From: Vibrionaceae bacterium
Lineage (GTDB): Bacteria > Pseudomonadota > Gammaproteobacteria > Enterobacterales > Vibrionaceae
Assembly: GCA_018222805.1 (NCBI GenBank)
Contig: JAAEZQ010000017.1
Span: forward strand, 17,684-81,683
DNA length: 64,000 nt
Direction: 5' to 3'
Shown here: piece after piece, positions 1 through 8,593 of the stretch
How positions within the stretch are numbered: position 1 is the first letter of the stretch
How the letters are laid out: every line of letters starts with the position of its first letter
Program-made: the position numbers and the translations under genes
Notes under the pieces: generated by a model
Databases searched by the model: none
Told to the model about the DNA's origin: nothing
The model's input: only the letters and a program-made list of their open reading frames with translations

Positions 1-729
1 CAAATCAACTTAGCGCAACGTTTTAATGCTCCCTATATTGGCAGCGAGTGGCAAGCCTACCTGAAGCTGGAGTCGGCGAACCAAGCGCCATTTTCTGCGT
101 TTATTCGTATGCCTGAATCGTCTATTTTGAGTATCTCACCAGAGCGTTTTCTGGAGCTGAAAGAGAGAGTCATCGAAACCAAGCCAATCAAAGGTACGCG
201 CCCACGTAGCCTGGATTCAGAGCAAGATGAGGCCAACGCCCATGACTTACAAACGGCAGAGAAAGATCAGGCTGAAAACCTCATGATTGTCGATCTGCTG
301 CGAAATGACATTGGTCGCGTTGCCTCTCCGGGTAGTGTTCATGTGCCAAAATTATTTGATATTGAAAGCTTTCCTGCAGTTCACCATTTGGTAAGCACTA
401 TTCGTGCAGATTTAGATAATCAATACTCTCCTGCGGATTTGTTGCGAGCTTGCTTCCCAGGTGGCTCAATCACTGGCGCACCTAAAGTGCGTGCGATGCA
501 GATCATTGAAGAGCTAGAGCCCCATCGACGTAGCGCTTACTGCGGCAGTATTGGTTACATTTCGCGCCATGGTCGTATGGACACTAGCATTACCATTCGC
601 ACTTTGGTTGCGGAAAAAGGCAATCTGTACGCTTGGGCTGGCGGTGGTGTAGTCGCAGACAGTGAATGTGCTGCCGAGTATCAGGAAACACTGGATAAGC
701 TGTCGAAAATTCTACCGGCATTAAAGTAA
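1..729 (+). CDS. pabB: Aminodeoxychorismate synthase component I, C-terminal part (5' end outside window)
   Basis: The reading frame is open from base 1, so the gene begins upstream; 242 residues of the C-terminal chorismate-binding domain are visible. The enzyme converts chorismate and glutamine-derived ammonia to 4-amino-4-deoxychorismate for folate synthesis, in the cytoplasm with PabA. Family motifs are present in order: KPIKGTRPR, LLRNDIGRV, PGGSITGAPK, AYCGSIGY and AGGGVVADS. PGGSITGAPK with the PIKGT lysine distinguishes PabB/TrpE-type enzymes from isochorismate synthases. TrpE is the main alternative, but a nudL gene followed by serine genes next door matches the E. coli pabB-nudL-sdaA order. 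A strong terminator follows the stop. Confidence 0.93.
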   Translation, partial: QINLAQRFNAPYIGSEWQAYLKLESANQAPFSAFIRMPESSILSISPERFLELKERVIETKPIKGTRPRSLDSEQDEANAHDLQTAEKDQAENLMIVDLLRNDIGRVASPGSVHVPKLFDIESFPAVHHLVSTIRADLDNQYSPADLLRACFPGGSITGAPKVRAMQIIEELEPHRRSAYCGSIGYISRHGRMDTSITIRTLVAEKGNLYAWAGGGVVADSECAAEYQETLDKLSKILPALK

Positions 730-760
730 CGCCGAGGTTCATCTCTCCAAACAATAATGC

Positions 761-787
761 AACGCCTCCACTATTGGAGGCGTTTTG
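761..787 (+). terminator. Rho-independent terminator of pabB
   Basis: A 10-bp perfect stem (AACGCCTCCA with TGGAGGCGTT) around a CTAT loop is followed by a short T run. It lies 32 bases after the pabB stop. Confidence 0.85.
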
Positions 788-915
788 TATTCTAATCGCT
801 CTTACCCTAACGTCTGATTTACTACTGTTCTACATCGTTATAATCTTGATAACACATTGAGAGAGGACATCGCTTCTCTATAATAATAAATAGGTGTTAG
901 ACAAAAGGACGCGAT

Positions 916-1515
916 TTGTTCATCAATAAAACGAAGCTGCTACAAAACTTTCAACTGCAGCTACCTACGGGTTATCACAAAGAGTCACTCGCCCGATTAA
1001 GCTTTTTAAAAGGTAAGCCACTGCGTGACGCGGCGGTGTTGATTGGGTTTGTTGAACGCCCGGAAGGATTACAGGTAATTTTGACTAAACGAGCGGAGCA
1101 CTTGCGTCATCATCCAGGGCAAATCAGCTTCCCCGGTGGTAAATTTGAACCTGAAGACGTTCACTTAGTGAATACCGCGCTTCGTGAGACGGAAGAAGAA
1201 GTTGGGATCGAAAATCAGTACATTCACATATTCGGTCAGTTACCAAAACTGCCAACCATTAGCCGATTTAATGTCACACCCTTTTTGGCGTTCGTCTCTC
1301 CGGAATATAAGACTCTGATTGACCCCAATGAAGTTGAGTATGTGTTCGAAGTGCCAGCGAATCATATTTTGAATCCCAACAAGCTCTACAGCACCAAGTT
1401 TAACCTTAAACAAGCGAGCCACCGTGTATTTGCAATTCCTTATCGTCAGCACTTCATTTGGGGCATGACCGCTCAAATTATTGAGTCAATGCAAAGGCAC
1501 ATCAGTGCCAAGTAA
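916..1515 (+). CDS. nudL: Nudix hydrolase, CoA pyrophosphatase type
   Basis: This 199-residue cytoplasmic protein belongs to the Nudix family that cleaves coenzyme A or its derivatives to phosphopantetheine and 3',5'-ADP. The Nudix box lies at about residues 75-97, with GG, then RETEEEVG carrying the metal-binding glutamates. Just before it is the CoA-pyrophosphatase signature around LTKRAEHLRHHPGQISFPGG. The start is TTG at 916, preceded by AAAAGGAC six bases away; no better ATG exists near it. It follows pabB in the same orientation but behind a terminator, so it probably has its own promoter. The order pabB-nudL matches enterobacteria. The preferred substrate in vivo is not shown by sequence. 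Confidence 0.9.
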   Translation: MFINKTKLLQNFQLQLPTGYHKESLARLSFLKGKPLRDAAVLIGFVERPEGLQVILTKRAEHLRHHPGQISFPGGKFEPEDVHLVNTALRETEEEVGIENQYIHIFGQLPKLPTISRFNVTPFLAFVSPEYKTLIDPNEVEYVFEVPANHILNPNKLYSTKFNLKQASHRVFAIPYRQHFIWGMTAQIIESMQRHISAK

Positions 1516-1610
1516 GTATGGGGCGATTTTGGTGCCCTTCCATCCTATTTCACCGATTCAAAACCTGTTCATAACCCCTCATTCACATTAGTTTAATTTG
1601 TCATTTTCAC

Positions 1611-1624
1611 CGCAAGCGTTTGCG
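1611..1624. promoter_or_regulatory. PurR-like operator candidate upstream of the serine transporter
   Basis: The intergenic region 1516-1830 holds CGCAAGCGTTTGCG, a near-palindrome close to the PurR/LacI-family operator (consensus ACGCAAACGTTTTCGT). It lies about 205 bases before the transporter start. The rest of this region is A+T rich with no other clear site. No ribosome binding site is obvious before the ATG at 1831. Confidence 0.35.
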
Positions 1625-1830
1625 CTGATAAAAATATGTACAAACAAGACTATCAATTAGATTTTCTAATTCGACACATTAACATTAATCACCAGTAGCA
1701 CATCATTTTCGTGATAAAAAACGGGTTTTTGACATATTATTCAATAAGCCCGAGCAATACATGACTTAGATCTAATTTTCTCAATGCAAAATCTTGCAAA
1801 ATTGCACCCGACTTATTTCCTGTTCCCAAA

Positions 1831-3099
1831 ATGAGTAAACAAAAAATGAATTCAATCAATTCTGCGGTTTCTACCGCACAATCGTCTAGTAAGTTTTCTT
1901 ACAAAGACTTCACCTGGTGTCTGTCGTTATTCGGTACAGCAGTAGGCGCAGGTGTATTATTCCTACCAATTAAAGCAGGTGCGGGTGGTTTTTGGCCATT
2001 AGTAATCCTAGCCCTAATCGCAGCACCAATGACTTGGTTAGCACACAAATCTCTGGCTCGCTTCGTTCTTTCCGCTAAGAACCCAGAGGCAGACATCACT
2101 GACACAGTGGAAGAACACTTCGGTAAAACTGGCGCAAACCTTATTACTTTCGCTTACTTCTTTGCTATTTACCCTATCGTACTGATCTACGGTGTCGGCA
2201 TTACAAACACGGTTGACTCATTCTTAGTGAACCAAATGGGCATGGAGTCTATCCCTCGCTGGCTGCTGTCTGGTGCTCTTATCGCAGCGATGACAGCGGG
2301 TGTGGTATTCGGTAAAGAGTTAATGCTGAAAGCAACATCAGCAATGGTTTACCCACTGGTATTTGTCCTGCTAGCGCTGTCTTTCTACCTGATTCCTGAC
2401 TGGAACACGTCAATGATGGAAGTATCGCCAAACTGGGGCGACATGCCTTCAATCGTTTGGCTGGCTATTCCAATCATCGTTTTCTCATTCAACCACAGCC
2501 CTATCATTTCTCAGTTCTCTAAAGAGCAACGTCGTGTGTACGGTGAAAATGCAGTGAAGAAAACTGACGCTATCACTGGCGGCGCAGCGATGATGCTGAT
2601 GGGCTTTGTTATGTTCTTCGTGTTCTCTGTTGTGCTTTCTCTGTCTCCAGAGCAACTAGCAACAGCACAAGCACAAAACATCTCTGTTCTTTCTTACTTA
2701 GCGAACGTTCACGAGTCTCCACTTATCTCTTACTTAGGTCCACTGGTTGCGTTTGCCGCTATCACTTCGAGCTACTTTGGTCACTTCCTAGGTGCTCACG
2801 AAGGTCTGGTTGGTCTTATCAAGTCTCGCTCTAACTCTCAGGTAAGCAAGATCGAGAAAACATCTTTGATCTTCATCGTACTGACTACTTGGGTAGTTGC
2901 TATCGTTAACCCAAGCATCCTAGGTATGATCGAAACAATGGGTGCGCCAATGATTGCGGCAATCCTATTCCTGATGCCTGTTTTCGCCATGCAAAAAGTG
3001 CCAGCAATGGCGAAGTACAAAACTTCAGCACCTGTGCAAATTTTCACAGCAATCTGTGGTCTTGCAGCCATTAGTTCTGTAATCTACGGCGCTCTTTAA
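1831..3099 (+). CDS. sdaC: Serine transporter of the HAAAP family (SdaC-like)
   Basis: This 422-residue inner-membrane protein has about eleven hydrophobic segments and resembles the hydroxy/aromatic amino acid permease family, which imports amino acids with protons. The first membrane segment contains the typical GTAVGAGVLFLPI motif, and SFNHSPIISQFS is also characteristic of SdaC/TdcC/StP members. It is followed 96 bases later by L-serine dehydratase, the same pairing as E. coli sdaC-sdaB, so serine is the likely substrate; threonine is possible. The first ATG has only weak ribosome-binding context. A second ATG at 1846 would shorten the protein by five residues. A hairpin follows the stop and may reduce readthrough into the dehydratase. 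Confidence 0.9.
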   Translation: MSKQKMNSINSAVSTAQSSSKFSYKDFTWCLSLFGTAVGAGVLFLPIKAGAGGFWPLVILALIAAPMTWLAHKSLARFVLSAKNPEADITDTVEEHFGKTGANLITFAYFFAIYPIVLIYGVGITNTVDSFLVNQMGMESIPRWLLSGALIAAMTAGVVFGKELMLKATSAMVYPLVFVLLALSFYLIPDWNTSMMEVSPNWGDMPSIVWLAIPIIVFSFNHSPIISQFSKEQRRVYGENAVKKTDAITGGAAMMLMGFVMFFVFSVVLSLSPEQLATAQAQNISVLSYLANVHESPLISYLGPLVAFAAITSSYFGHFLGAHEGLVGLIKSRSNSQVSKIEKTSLIFIVLTTWVVAIVNPSILGMIETMGAPMIAAILFLMPVFAMQKVPAMAKYKTSAPVQIFTAICGLAAISSVIYGAL

Positions 3100-3150
3100 T
3101 CACAGCTGAAACACCAGCTTGATTAATCGAAAAATATAACGATAAAAATT

Positions 3151-3182
3151 AAGCCTCCCAAATCCCCTGGGAGGCTTTCTTC
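3151..3182 (+). terminator. Terminator or attenuator between serine transporter and dehydratase
   Basis: A 10-bp perfect stem (AAGCCTCCCA with TGGGAGGCTT) encloses a 7-base loop and is followed by a short TCTTCT stretch rather than a clean T run. It sits only 14 bases before the sdaA start codon, so it may be an attenuator that lowers dehydratase expression relative to the transporter. Confidence 0.7.
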
Positions 3183-3195
3183 TGAGGTAATCGAT

Positions 3196-4557
3196 ATGAT
3201 TAGTGTATTTGATATCTATAAAATCGGTGTTGGACCTTCAAGCTCACACACTGTAGGCCCAATGAAAGCGGGTAAAGAGTTTATTGATGATCTTCGTGCA
3301 ATGGGAAAATTACGCGACATCACTAAAATCACCGTGGACGTTTATGGATCACTATCACTGACAGGGAAAGGTCACCACACAGATATTGCTATCATCATGG
3401 GTCTTGCAGGTAACTCCCCTGAGAAAGTCGATATCGATTCTATTCCGGGCTTTATTGCTCGCGTAGAAGAAACTGAACGTCTTCCTGTTGGCATGCACTG
3501 TCATACAGTATCATTTCCCCGTGAAGGTGGGATGAACTTCCACAAAACGAATTTGGAACTTCACGAAAATGGTATGCAAATCCACGCGTGGATTGACGAC
3601 GACAAAGCATACTCAAAGACCTACTACTCTATCGGTGGTGGTTTTATCGTTGATGAAGAAAACTTCGGTAAAGAGGAAGAGAACCCAATCAAAGTTCCTT
3701 TCCCATTTACCACAGCAGAAGAACTGGTAAATCAGTGCCGTGAAAGTGGCCTTTCTATCAGTGCGCTAACCATGAAAAATGAACAAGCGCTTCATTCTGA
3801 TGAAGAGACTCGTACCTACTTTGCGAACATCTGGCGCACCATGCGCGAATGTATGGATCGCGGTATGAACGAAGAAGGCATTCTGCCTGGTCCACTGCGT
3901 GTACCTCGCCGTGCTGCAGCACTTCGCCAACAATTGCTTACTTCTGAAAAGACAACCAACGATCCTATGTCCGTGGTTGACTGGGTAAACATGTTTGCTT
4001 TTGCTGTAAACGAAGAAAACGCGGCAGGTGGTCGTGTTGTAACGGCACCAACCAATGGCGCATGTGGCATTATCCCAGCGGTACTGGCTTACTACGATAA
4101 GTTCATTCAAACCGTATCCGAGAGAGACTACATCCGTTACTTTGCTGCTTCTGGTGCAATCGGTGGTCTTTACAAGCGTAATGCATCTATCTCGGGCGCA
4201 GAAGTTGGCTGTCAGGGCGAAGTTGGCGTAGCGTGTTCAATGGCGGCAGCTGGCCTTGCAGAACTGATGGGTGGTAGCCCAGAACAGGTTTGTATGGCGG
4301 CTGAGATTGCTATGGAACACAACCTGGGTCTGACTTGTGACCCTGTTGCTGGTCAAGTACAGGTTCCATGTATCGAGCGCAATGGTATCGCTGCAGTAAA
4401 AGCGATCAACTCAACTCGTATGGCTTTGCGTCGTTCTTCTGCTCCGACTGTGTCTCTGGATAAGGTTATCGAAACCATGCTAGAGACAGGTAAAGACATG
4501 AACGCGAAATACCGTGAAACTTCTCAAGGTGGTCTGGCAGTGAAAGTTATCTGCTAA
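3196..4557 (+). CDS. sdaA: L-serine dehydratase (L-serine ammonia-lyase), iron-sulfur type
   Basis: This 453-residue enzyme deaminates L-serine to pyruvate and ammonia using a [4Fe-4S] cluster. Length and sequence match single-chain E. coli SdaA/SdaB (about 454 residues). The N-terminal beta domain begins with VFDIYKIGVGPSSSHTVGPM. The catalytic alpha domain begins near residue 190. Cluster cysteines are in EVGCQGEVGVACSMA and LTCDPVAGQVQVPCIERN. The start is ATG 3196 with GAGGT upstream. With the preceding transporter it forms a serine uptake and degradation unit. Sequence alone does not separate the SdaA and SdaB names. Confidence 0.95.
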   Translation: MISVFDIYKIGVGPSSSHTVGPMKAGKEFIDDLRAMGKLRDITKITVDVYGSLSLTGKGHHTDIAIIMGLAGNSPEKVDIDSIPGFIARVEETERLPVGMHCHTVSFPREGGMNFHKTNLELHENGMQIHAWIDDDKAYSKTYYSIGGGFIVDEENFGKEEENPIKVPFPFTTAEELVNQCRESGLSISALTMKNEQALHSDEETRTYFANIWRTMRECMDRGMNEEGILPGPLRVPRRAAALRQQLLTSEKTTNDPMSVVDWVNMFAFAVNEENAAGGRVVTAPTNGACGIIPAVLAYYDKFIQTVSERDYIRYFAASGAIGGLYKRNASISGAEVGCQGEVGVACSMAAAGLAELMGGSPEQVCMAAEIAMEHNLGLTCDPVAGQVQVPCIERNGIAAVKAINSTRMALRRSSAPTVSLDKVIETMLETGKDMNAKYRETSQGGLAVKVIC

Positions 4558-4575
4558 TCCTACCCTCTGAACATC

Positions 4576-4605
4576 AAGCCTGAGCTATCTGCTCGGGCTT
4601 TTTTG
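4576..4605 (+). terminator. Terminator of sdaA
   Basis: A 10-bp stem, AAGCCTGAGC with GCTCGGGCTT (one G-T pair), is followed by TTTTTT. It ends the serine unit. Confidence 0.85.
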
Positions 4606-4655
4606 TAAGTGCTCTTAGCGTATTAATTTGAAGAATCTGATCGTCCAGAAACAAC

Positions 4656-4680
4656 AAAGGCAAGCGCTATGCTTGCCTTT
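4656..4680 (-). terminator. Terminator of queD
   Basis: A perfect 10-bp stem (AAAGGCAAGC with GCTTGCCTTT, loop of five) lies just beyond the queD stop on the minus strand and is followed there by TTTGTTGTTT. Confidence 0.75.
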
Positions 4681-4700
4681 GTTCTGAACGCTTGTTGCGA

Positions 4701-5063
4701 TTACTCGCCTTTGTAGATACAACCTGCCGTGCAAGTTTCTTTGATTTCTACTTTGCTTAGTAGCGGAAGGCTTGGTTTTAGTTGCTGCCAAATCCATTTC
4801 GCTAGTACTTCGCTGGTTGGGTTTTCCAAGCCTTCAATATCGTTTAAGTAGTAATGGTCTAAACGATCATAAATTGGTTTGAAAGCGGCTTTGATTTCTG
4901 CAAAATCCACAACCCACCCCGTATGCGGGTCTACCTCACCTTCCACATAAAGACGAACAAGGAAAGAGTGTCCGTGCAAACGACCACACTTATGACCTTC
5001 AGGTACATGTGGCAAGAGGTGTGCCGCTTCGAACATAAACTCTTTGTATAATTCTGTTTTCAT
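4701..5063 (-). CDS. queD: 6-carboxytetrahydropterin synthase
   Basis: This 120-residue enzyme makes 6-carboxy-5,6,7,8-tetrahydropterin from dihydroneopterin triphosphate, the second step toward queuosine. It matches E. coli QueD almost end to end. Zinc ligands are the histidine of FEAAHLLPH and the pair in GRLHGHSF. The catalytic cysteine is in [10 protein letters not shown], and other family motifs are [17 protein letters not shown] and NPTSEVLA. The C terminus [12 protein letters not shown] is typical. It is a monocistronic minus-strand gene between the serine unit and asnS. I saw no preQ1 riboswitch upstream. Confidence 0.96.
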   Translation of the reverse strand: MKTELYKEFMFEAAHLLPHVPEGHKCGRLHGHSFLVRLYVEGEVDPHTGWVVDFAEIKAAFKPIYDRLDHYYLNDIEGLENPTSEVLAKWIWQQLKPSLPLLSKVEIKETCTAGCIYKGE

Positions 5064-5209
5064 CTTGATTCTCGGGCTTTAAAAAGACGCGATATACTAC
5101 GGAATTCACTGCCAAGAGACAAGCTTTAGTCCTTTATTGAGTCATAAATCAGTATCTTTATTTCACCGCATGGCATCTGGACTTCGAGTTTACGCCATAC
5201 GCCGATCAT

Positions 5210-5410
5210 TTGATTACACAGTACTCACATCACAATTACATACCCACAACAGGGGCGTGTAAATGCTGTCTGCAGATAGGGGCACTCAAACAGAGTATTC
5301 ACGTCTGCTTGCAATCTGTATCTGAACATTTGGAGCATTTAGCGAAGCAATTCACGCTTTCAGAACAACAAAAGGAAGACGAAATCATCCTTTTCTGCCC
5401 CCCAAAGTGA
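5210..5410 (+). CDS. Possible small protein of unknown function
   Basis: The 512-base gap between queD and asnS contains one frame of 66 codons starting with TTG; the frame is open back to 5141 without an ATG. The predicted peptide has a CKCC motif near residue 17, three histidines near the start and a glutamate/lysine-rich end. There is no convincing ribosome binding site and I do not recognise the protein. It may be a non-coding part of the asnS leader region. I see no other feature in this gap. Confidence 0.22.
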   Translation: MITQYSHHNYIPTTGACKCCLQIGALKQSIHVCLQSVSEHLEHLAKQFTLSEQQKEDEIILFCPPK

Positions 5411-5575
5411 ATATAAAGGTTGAAGCTGACGAATTGACAGGTAATATGTCTCGTTGAATCTGTAAAATTCTACCCAACTCAGCGCCTTGCTTGTTTTTTA
5501 AACAAAAATATTATGAAACAAGAACTTTAAGAAGTGTTGAGTTGAATTTTTACCTCTATGGAGAATATTGAAAAC

Positions 5576-6976
5576 ATGACTTACGCGCCTGTATCAGACG
5601 TTTTGAAAGGTCAGCTAGCAGTAGACAGTGAAGTGACTGTTCGTGGCTGGATCCGTTCACGTCGTGATTCCAAAGCTGGAATCTCTTTCCTTGCCATTTA
5701 TGACGGCTCTTGTTTCGACCCGATTCAGGCCGTGGTCCCTAATAATCTTAATAATTACGACGATGAAGTATTAAAGCTGACTACAGGCTGCTCTGTTGAA
5801 GTAACTGGTAAGATTGTTGAGTCTCCTGCGAAAGGTCAGGACTTCGAGCTGGCAGCAACTGACGTTAAAGTGGTTGGTTGGGTTGAAGATGCTGAAACTT
5901 ACCCAATGGCAAAAACTCGTCACTCGATCGAGTACCTACGTGAAGTAGCACACCTTCGCCCTCGTACCAACGTGATTGGCGCTGTAGCCCGAGTACGTAA
6001 CTGCCTGTCTCAAGCTATTCACCGTTTCTACCACGAGCAAGGTTACTTCTGGGTATCTGCTCCACTTATCACTGCTTCTGACGCAGAAGGTGCTGGTGAA
6101 ATGTTCCGCGTTTCTACGCTAGACATGGAAAACCTACCTCGTACAGACGCTGGCAAAGTAGATTACAACGAAGACTTCTTCGGTAAAGAGACATTCCTGA
6201 CGGTATCTGGTCAACTAAACGCAGAAGCTTATGCTTGTGCAATCAGCAAAGTTTACACTTTCGGCCCTACTTTCCGTGCTGAGAACTCAAACACAAGCCG
6301 CCATCTAGCGGAATTCTGGATGGTTGAGCCTGAAGTTGCGTTTGCAGAACTAGACGACGTAGCGAAACTTGCTGAAGACATGCTGAAGTACGTGTTCAAA
6401 GCAGTACTTGAAGAGCGTCGTGATGACCTTGAGTTCTTTGCTCAACGCATCGACAAGCAAGCAATCACTCGTCTAGAGCAATTCGTTTCTTCTGACTTCG
6501 CACAAGTAGACTACACTGATGCAATCCAAATCCTTCTAGATTCTGGTCGTGAGTTCGAATTCCCAGTTGAATGGGGTATCGATATGTCTTCTGAGCACGA
6601 GCGTTACCTAGCTGAAGAGCACTTCAAAGCACCAGTAATCGTGAAGAATTACCCGAAAGACATCAAAGCGTTCTACATGCGTATGAACGACGATGGCAAA
6701 ACAGTAGCGGCGATGGACGTTCTAGCACCGGGCATCGGTGAAATCATCGGTGGTTCTCAACGTGAAGAGCGTCTAGACGTGCTTGACTCACGCATGCGTG
6801 ATATGGGTATCGACCCTGAGCACATGAGCTGGTACCGAGACCTACGTCGTTACGGCACAGTTCCTCATGCTGGCTTCGGTTTGGGCTTCGAGCGTTTGGT
6901 TTCTTACGTAACTGGTATGGGCAACGTTCGTGACGTGATCCCATTCCCACGTACACCACGTAGCGCTAACTTCTAA
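5576..6976 (+). CDS. asnS: Asparaginyl-tRNA synthetase
   Basis: This class II synthetase charges tRNA-Asn with asparagine. The 466-residue product from ATG 5576 has the same length as E. coli AsnS. That start has TGGAGA 11 bases upstream, whereas ATG 5558 lacks such a site and would add six residues. Domain order is an N-terminal OB-fold anticodon domain (about 1-110) followed by the catalytic core, with class II motif 2 around [22 protein letters not shown] and motif 3 at [10 protein letters not shown]. Its last 84 bases are also found, partly identical, at 13935-14018. This suggests that the present 3' end was supplied by an inserted element; the protein ending PRTPRSANF is nevertheless intact. 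Confidence 0.97.
   Translation: MTYAPVSDVLKGQLAVDSEVTVRGWIRSRRDSKAGISFLAIYDGSCFDPIQAVVPNNLNNYDDEVLKLTTGCSVEVTGKIVESPAKGQDFELAATDVKVVGWVEDAETYPMAKTRHSIEYLREVAHLRPRTNVIGAVARVRNCLSQAIHRFYHEQGYFWVSAPLITASDAEGAGEMFRVSTLDMENLPRTDAGKVDYNEDFFGKETFLTVSGQLNAEAYACAISKVYTFGPTFRAENSNTSRHLAEFWMVEPEVAFAELDDVAKLAEDMLKYVFKAVLEERRDDLEFFAQRIDKQAITRLEQFVSSDFAQVDYTDAIQILLDSGREFEFPVEWGIDMSSEHERYLAEEHFKAPVIVKNYPKDIKAFYMRMNDDGKTVAAMDVLAPGIGEIIGGSQREERLDVLDSRMRDMGIDPEHMSWYRDLRRYGTVPHAGFGLGFERLVSYVTGMGNVRDVIPFPRTPRSANF
6893..6954 (+). repeat. 62-bp direct repeat, copy 1 (inside asnS 3' end)
   Basis: Bases 6893-6954 are identical to 13935-13996. Both begin CGTTTGGTTTCTTACG and end CCCATTCCCACGTAC. Past the repeat the copies still encode TPRSANF but with different synonymous codons, and after the stop they diverge entirely. 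Upstream, copy 1 has FGLGFE where copy 2 has MGYE. This is the layout expected at attL/attR of an element inserted in a gene end. Confidence 0.95.
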
Positions 6977-6996
6977 TCAAAGTTTTATCGAATTGC

Positions 6997-7023
6997 AAAC
7001 CTCCTTCGCGGGAGGTTTTTTCG
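6997..7023 (+). terminator. Terminator of asnS
   Basis: The stem AAACCTCC with GGAGGTTT around TTCGCG is followed by T residues, 20 bases after the asnS stop. Confidence 0.85.
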
Positions 7024-7094
7024 TTTCAGGGTTATAGAAATCAGCGTCCATTTATCATACTTATAGTGTTCAGGAGATTTATGAAGAACTCAAA

Positions 7095-7331
7095 ATGAAA
7101 TTATTCAGAATGGAAGACCTCAATTACATTGGTCAGAAAGATGGTGTTCATTGCTGGGATCATCCTCAGGCCACTAACCCCTACTGCTGGCATCCTGATT
7201 GGTTACATATTGCGGAAGATGCCATGGGTATTTACCCCAAAGAACCTCTGGATGTAAAAGAGGGCGAACAAGCTACCGAAGAGGATGCTAAAAAAGCTAT
7301 TGTTAAGCATCTTAATGATAATCAGGATTAG
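7095..7331 (+). CDS. Conserved small protein of unknown function (islet copy)
   Basis: This 78-residue protein has no signal peptide or membrane segment and is rich in Trp, His and acidic residues. The central WHPDWLHIAEDAMG stretch is identical in the product of 15972-16229; about 52 of 76 aligned residues match. I do not recognise a described family. The conserved His/Trp/Asp pattern suggests a compact metal- or ligand-binding fold, but this is inference. A GGAG lies 7 bases before an ATG at 7081 that opens a five-codon frame ending in TGA over the start of this gene (ATGA), so translation may be coupled. It sits directly behind the asnS terminator, inside the islet. Confidence 0.75.
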   Translation: MKLFRMEDLNYIGQKDGVHCWDHPQATNPYCWHPDWLHIAEDAMGIYPKEPLDVKEGEQATEEDAKKAIVKHLNDNQD

Positions 7332-7504
7332 GCTCTCTGATTTCTATTGCGGCCAAAGTGTGGTGTATTTACTTTGGCCGTCAAACTCGATTTCCAAAAA
7401 AGTTAGTACTATTGAATGCCCATCCCTCGAAATACCAACCCTCTATTTTTGACACTTCATGCGGATGTTCCGCAAGCAATGAAATTTCCATATTTCCTCT
7501 TTGA

Positions 7505-7666
7505 CATATCGCCCGCTTAAGTGATGAGCAACCCAACCAACGTATTGCGGAAACTGAACAAGTATGCGATGCCTTTTCAAAGGTGAACGACAACGTGCAG
7601 CATATTATGAAGGTCAGAGGAATTGGTCCACAAACAGCAATCTCGGACACTTTTTATGGTTATTAA
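7505..7666 (+). pseudogene. Fragment of an IS110-family transposase
   Basis: The frame is open from 7505 to the TAA at 7664-7666 and has no plausible start; a TGA immediately precedes it. The predicted residues RLSDEQPNQRIAETEQ and VQHIMKVRGIGPQTAIS resemble the helical segment and the GIGPxTA motif of the C-terminal transposase_20 domain of IS110/IS1111 transposases. Both the N-terminal DEDD domain and the end of the C-terminal domain are missing. The rest of the gap 7332-7693 shows only a hairpin at 7350-7380 (CGGCCAAAGT with ACTTTGGCCG) without a T tract. The fragment points to past IS activity in the islet. Confidence 0.6.
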
Positions 7667-7693
7667 TCGGTAATACTGACGCCATGTTAATTC

Positions 7694-8593
7694 ATGGTGA
7701 CAATAATGCTACCTCATCAATCCATTACACTGCGATCAGTTATCAGGCTTAGCCAAACCAAAGTTACTTTGACTTGGCTGATGGTACTCGCTGAAAACAT
7801 CATACTTATTCTTTTACCACTCTTTATTGGTATTGCCATTGACGGTGTGCTTAAACAAAACATGCAGCCGCTTATTCTGTTTGCTTCCATTCTTTTAATG
7901 CTGGTCATATTTAGTGTGGGTCGTCGCTTCTACGACACCAGAGTTTATGGTGACATCAGAGTTAAATTGGCTAATGTGGTCGAATACAATCTGCGTGAGA
8001 CATCAGTGTCTGTAAAAGATGCTCGCTTGACAATGTCACGCGAGCTTGTTGACTTTCTTGAGCAAGATTTGCCATTACTGATCACTGCGATCGTTCAGTT
8101 GATCGCTACAGTGGTCATTCTGGCTACCTTTCATCTCAAACTAGCATTGTGTGTATTGGCAGCTGGTCTATGCATGCTAGTCATTTATGCCCTGTTTCAC
8201 CAAACGTTCACTCACCTCAACGGCGCATTAAACGATCAGTTAGAGCAGCAAGTAAGAGTTCTTAGTGGCGAACATTTTTCGGCTATACGAACACACTTTG
8301 AACGTATTAAACATTGTGAAATCAAGTTGTCCGACACTGAAGCACTGGTGTACGGACTGATCTTTATTGCCTTATTTGCGTCAGTACTAACCAACTTATG
8401 GATAATCAGTAGTCTTAACGCTACCAGTGTTGGTGAAGTATTTTCTATCGTGGCTTACTCACTAGAATTTGTTGAGGCAGCAGTGATGCTCCCTCTGGCC
8501 TTGCAAACCTTGTCTCGATTGACAGAAATAAGCCAACGTCTCAACAAAAACCTCACTCAGCATCCTGCCGAGGAGAAGCCTTATGAAATTTAA
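7694..8593 (+). CDS. ABC-exporter six-transmembrane domain protein without ATPase
   Basis: The 299-residue product has about six hydrophobic segments (roughly 22-50, 57-75, 125-150, 153-175, 218-243 and 250-272) and the pattern of a type-I ABC exporter membrane domain, with RRFYDTRVYGDIR in the first intracellular loop. It most resembles the stand-alone ABC_membrane_3 group. No Walker A, signature or Walker B motif follows, and no ATPase gene is nearby. It overlaps the adaptor gene by 11 bases, so the proteins are probably made together. ATG 7694 has a weak ribosome binding site; ATG 7706, with GGTGA upstream, is an alternative. Its role in the efflux set is unknown: a partner, a recruiter of a distant ATPase, or a relic. 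Confidence 0.75.
   Translation: MVTIMLPHQSITLRSVIRLSQTKVTLTWLMVLAENIILILLPLFIGIAIDGVLKQNMQPLILFASILLMLVIFSVGRRFYDTRVYGDIRVKLANVVEYNLRETSVSVKDARLTMSRELVDFLEQDLPLLITAIVQLIATVVILATFHLKLALCVLAAGLCMLVIYALFHQTFTHLNGALNDQLEQQVRVLSGEHFSAIRTHFERIKHCEIKLSDTEALVYGLIFIALFASVLTNLWIISSLNATSVGEVFSIVAYSLEFVEAAVMLPLALQTLSRLTEISQRLNKNLTQHPAEEKPYEI

Noticed and set aside
5064..5200. preQ1 riboswitch before queD
   Set aside because: No preQ1-type pseudoknot sequence is evident in the short leader.
7350..7380. Perfect hairpin CGGCCAAAGT/ACTTTGGCCG as a terminator for the small islet gene
   Set aside because: No T tract on either strand; it may be a protein site or IS end, so it is not listed as a terminator.
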